From NCBI GenBank assembly GCA_019925095.2, contig CM034411.1, positions 13,764,001 through 13,828,000 on the forward strand: a stretch of DNA of 64,000 nt. Reading direction: 5' to 3'. The notes beneath the pieces were generated by a model that saw nothing but the letters and a program-made list of their open reading frames with translations, ran no database searches and was not told the origin of the DNA. This document shows positions 62,887 to 64,000 of this stretch, one piece after another. The translations under genes were made by a program, and so were the position numbers. How positions within the stretch are numbered: the first letter of the stretch is position 1; each line of letters starts with the position of its first letter. Source of the stretch: Dendrolimus kikuchii. Taxonomy: Eukaryota > Arthropoda > Insecta > Lepidoptera > Lasiocampidae.

Positions 62887-63215
62887 AATACGTGCGATGG
62901 GATGCGACTTATGTTGACACACTAGCCCTGTCATATCTTCAACGATCGAGTCAGGGGCTGGCAACGCCGCCGCTTCAGCTGAAGACGGCAAACAGCGCAA
63001 ATATGGAGCCTTAGGAAAAGGTTACATATCTGTGCCGTTTGGGGTGGAAACATTGGGCTCGTGGGGTCCACCGGCAAAGACTTCTATTAAAGACATCTGT
63101 AAGAAACTCTTTAACACTACCCGAGATCAGAAGGCTGGCTCATATTTTGCCCAACACATAAGCATTACCATACATCGTGGCAACACAACCAGTCTTCTGG
63201 GCATGGGCGCTTAAA
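62887..63215 (+). pseudogene. LINE polymerase C-terminal fragment
   Basis: PFGVETLGSWGPPAKTSIKD, DQKAGSYFAQHISITIHRGN and TTSLLGMGA then stop, matching a common LINE polymerase C-terminal pattern (PF.VETLG.WG ... F..QR.S..I.RGN..S..G). Upstream codons are out of frame. Confidence 0.65.
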
Positions 63216-63221
63216 AATAAG

Positions 63222-63727
63222 TTATTTCATTTATTTAGGTTTATGGCTTGGCAGCTAGGTCTTTAAGCCAGATCTTACATATTTTTTTTCTTATTCGCCT
63301 TCCTCCACCATGATTCAGGGCAAAGCTCGTTTTTTATCTTTTATTTTTATTTATTCTGTTTTCTTATATACTAAGCGAGGGGTAAATAAATGTGGTCGTC
63401 GGCAATTTTGTTCTTTTCTCTTTCTATCGTTTTATATCTAATACATTTATAGTCTATGATATCTTGCTTGCTATCAGATCTTAGATTACAATATAGTTTC
63501 TTCATTTTCTTAAGCCTATGAGCCTATAGCTCAGCTGAACTATGGGTTATCAACTGATGCGATTCGGCGAAGTTCTTGTGACAACTCGAAAGACCACATT
63601 TAATTATTACTACTCAAAAACTATCAATATCCCTCAACTACTGTTCATTTTAGAGTAATTTTACACATTTTTAGAAAATAAAACTGCACGGCACAACATC
63701 TCCTTTCAGTTCCCGCCAAAACCTAGT
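63222..63727 (-). mobile_element. G310 retroposon, interrupted
   Basis: Perfect 11-bp TSD TTAAAAATAAG at 63211-63221 and 63728-63738. Split by the retroposon at 63278-63474. Confidence 0.9.
63278..63474 (-). mobile_element. A-rich SINE-like retroposon inside G310
   Basis: TSD CAGATCTTA at 63269-63277 and 63475-63483. Minus-strand end GAATCATGGTGGAGGAAGGC then A-rich, matching the 57018 copy. Confidence 0.85.
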
Positions 63728-63967
63728 TTAAAAATAAGGTCGTATATGAAATTCATGTGAATGAATTTCAACAATCAATTTAAAAAAAGAACACTACACG
63801 ATTTTTATTTTTATTTTTTTAATTTATTGATGCACAGAACAAATGACAACAAATGAAATTATAAGATTAAATTAGTAACATAACAATCTGGATTGCAGTT
63901 CAAAACAGGTGCGTTGCATACAGAGAAAACATAAAACTGAACAGATGTAAACACTTACTTGTATATA

Positions 63968-64000
63968 TACAACACACACGCGCGCACACACGCGCACACA
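63968..64000 (+). repeat. (CA)/(CG) microsatellite at window edge
   Basis: Alternating CA and CG dinucleotides. Confidence 0.9.

Overview
The window looks like non-genic, repeat-dense DNA from an insect, most probably a lepidopteran. It is AT-rich, shows no bacterial signals, and I recognise no host gene. What can be read is a pile of nested transposable elements, mostly retroelements and small non-autonomous copies. The lepidopteran assignment rests on the mix: RTE, CR1-like and Jockey LINEs, tRNA-derived SINEs with (ATT)n tails, many short Helitrons ending in CTAG, and CR1 tails with the GGAAGAGATCGCT hairpin. That assignment is inference.

Four larger elements stand out. (1) 3123-7415 is a DIRS-like tyrosine-recombinase retrotransposon with a short gag-like ORF, RT/RNase H, a recombinase frame overlapping the RT frame, inverted terminal repeats and an internal complementary region. 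It sits inside an older CR1-like LINE. (2) 13750-17991 is a 5'-truncated Jockey LINE with a perfect 13-bp target-site duplication (TSD) and an open 973-codon ORF2. (3) 30032-33230 (minus) is a near full-length RTE LINE with one open 1036-codon frame; some sixteen short 3' fragments of the same family are scattered through the window, many with 11-15 bp TSDs and (CATA)n tails. (4) 47234-50591 is a CR1-group LINE with one frameshift and an (ATTCT)n tail.

Small families recur, and I use private labels for them. R300 is a roughly 300-bp poly(A) retroposon with about 17 copies. Its 3' tail matches the 3' end of a LINE at 12479-13190, so that LINE is its likely mobilising partner. G310 is a roughly 310-bp retroposon with 8-14 bp TSDs and an AAAT-rich tail (six copies). 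tSINE is a tRNA-headed SINE (four copies). R550 is an unclassified repeat (two copies in opposite orientation). There are also three solo LTRs, about a dozen Helitrons or Helitron ends, inverted-repeat (foldback) elements, an 0.8-kb ACTACC minisatellite, and degraded C-terminal pieces of several LINE families.

Region by region: 0-3 kb RTE scraps, a solo LTR and R550; 3-7.6 kb DIRS in CR1; 7.7-11.3 kb Helitrons, R300, tSINE and RTE; 12.5-18 kb LINE 3' end then Jockey; 18-23 kb R300 copies, a duplicated cassette, G310 and nested Helitrons; 23.4-24.2 kb minisatellite; 25-29 kb tSINE, R550, R300, foldback element and solo LTR; 29.5-33.2 kb G310 and the intact RTE; 33-46 kb Helitrons, R300 and LINE ends; 47-50.6 kb CR1; 51-64 kb mixed fragments. 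The elements do not form a pathway. The interactions visible are nesting, target reuse and probable parasitism of LINE machinery by short retroposons.
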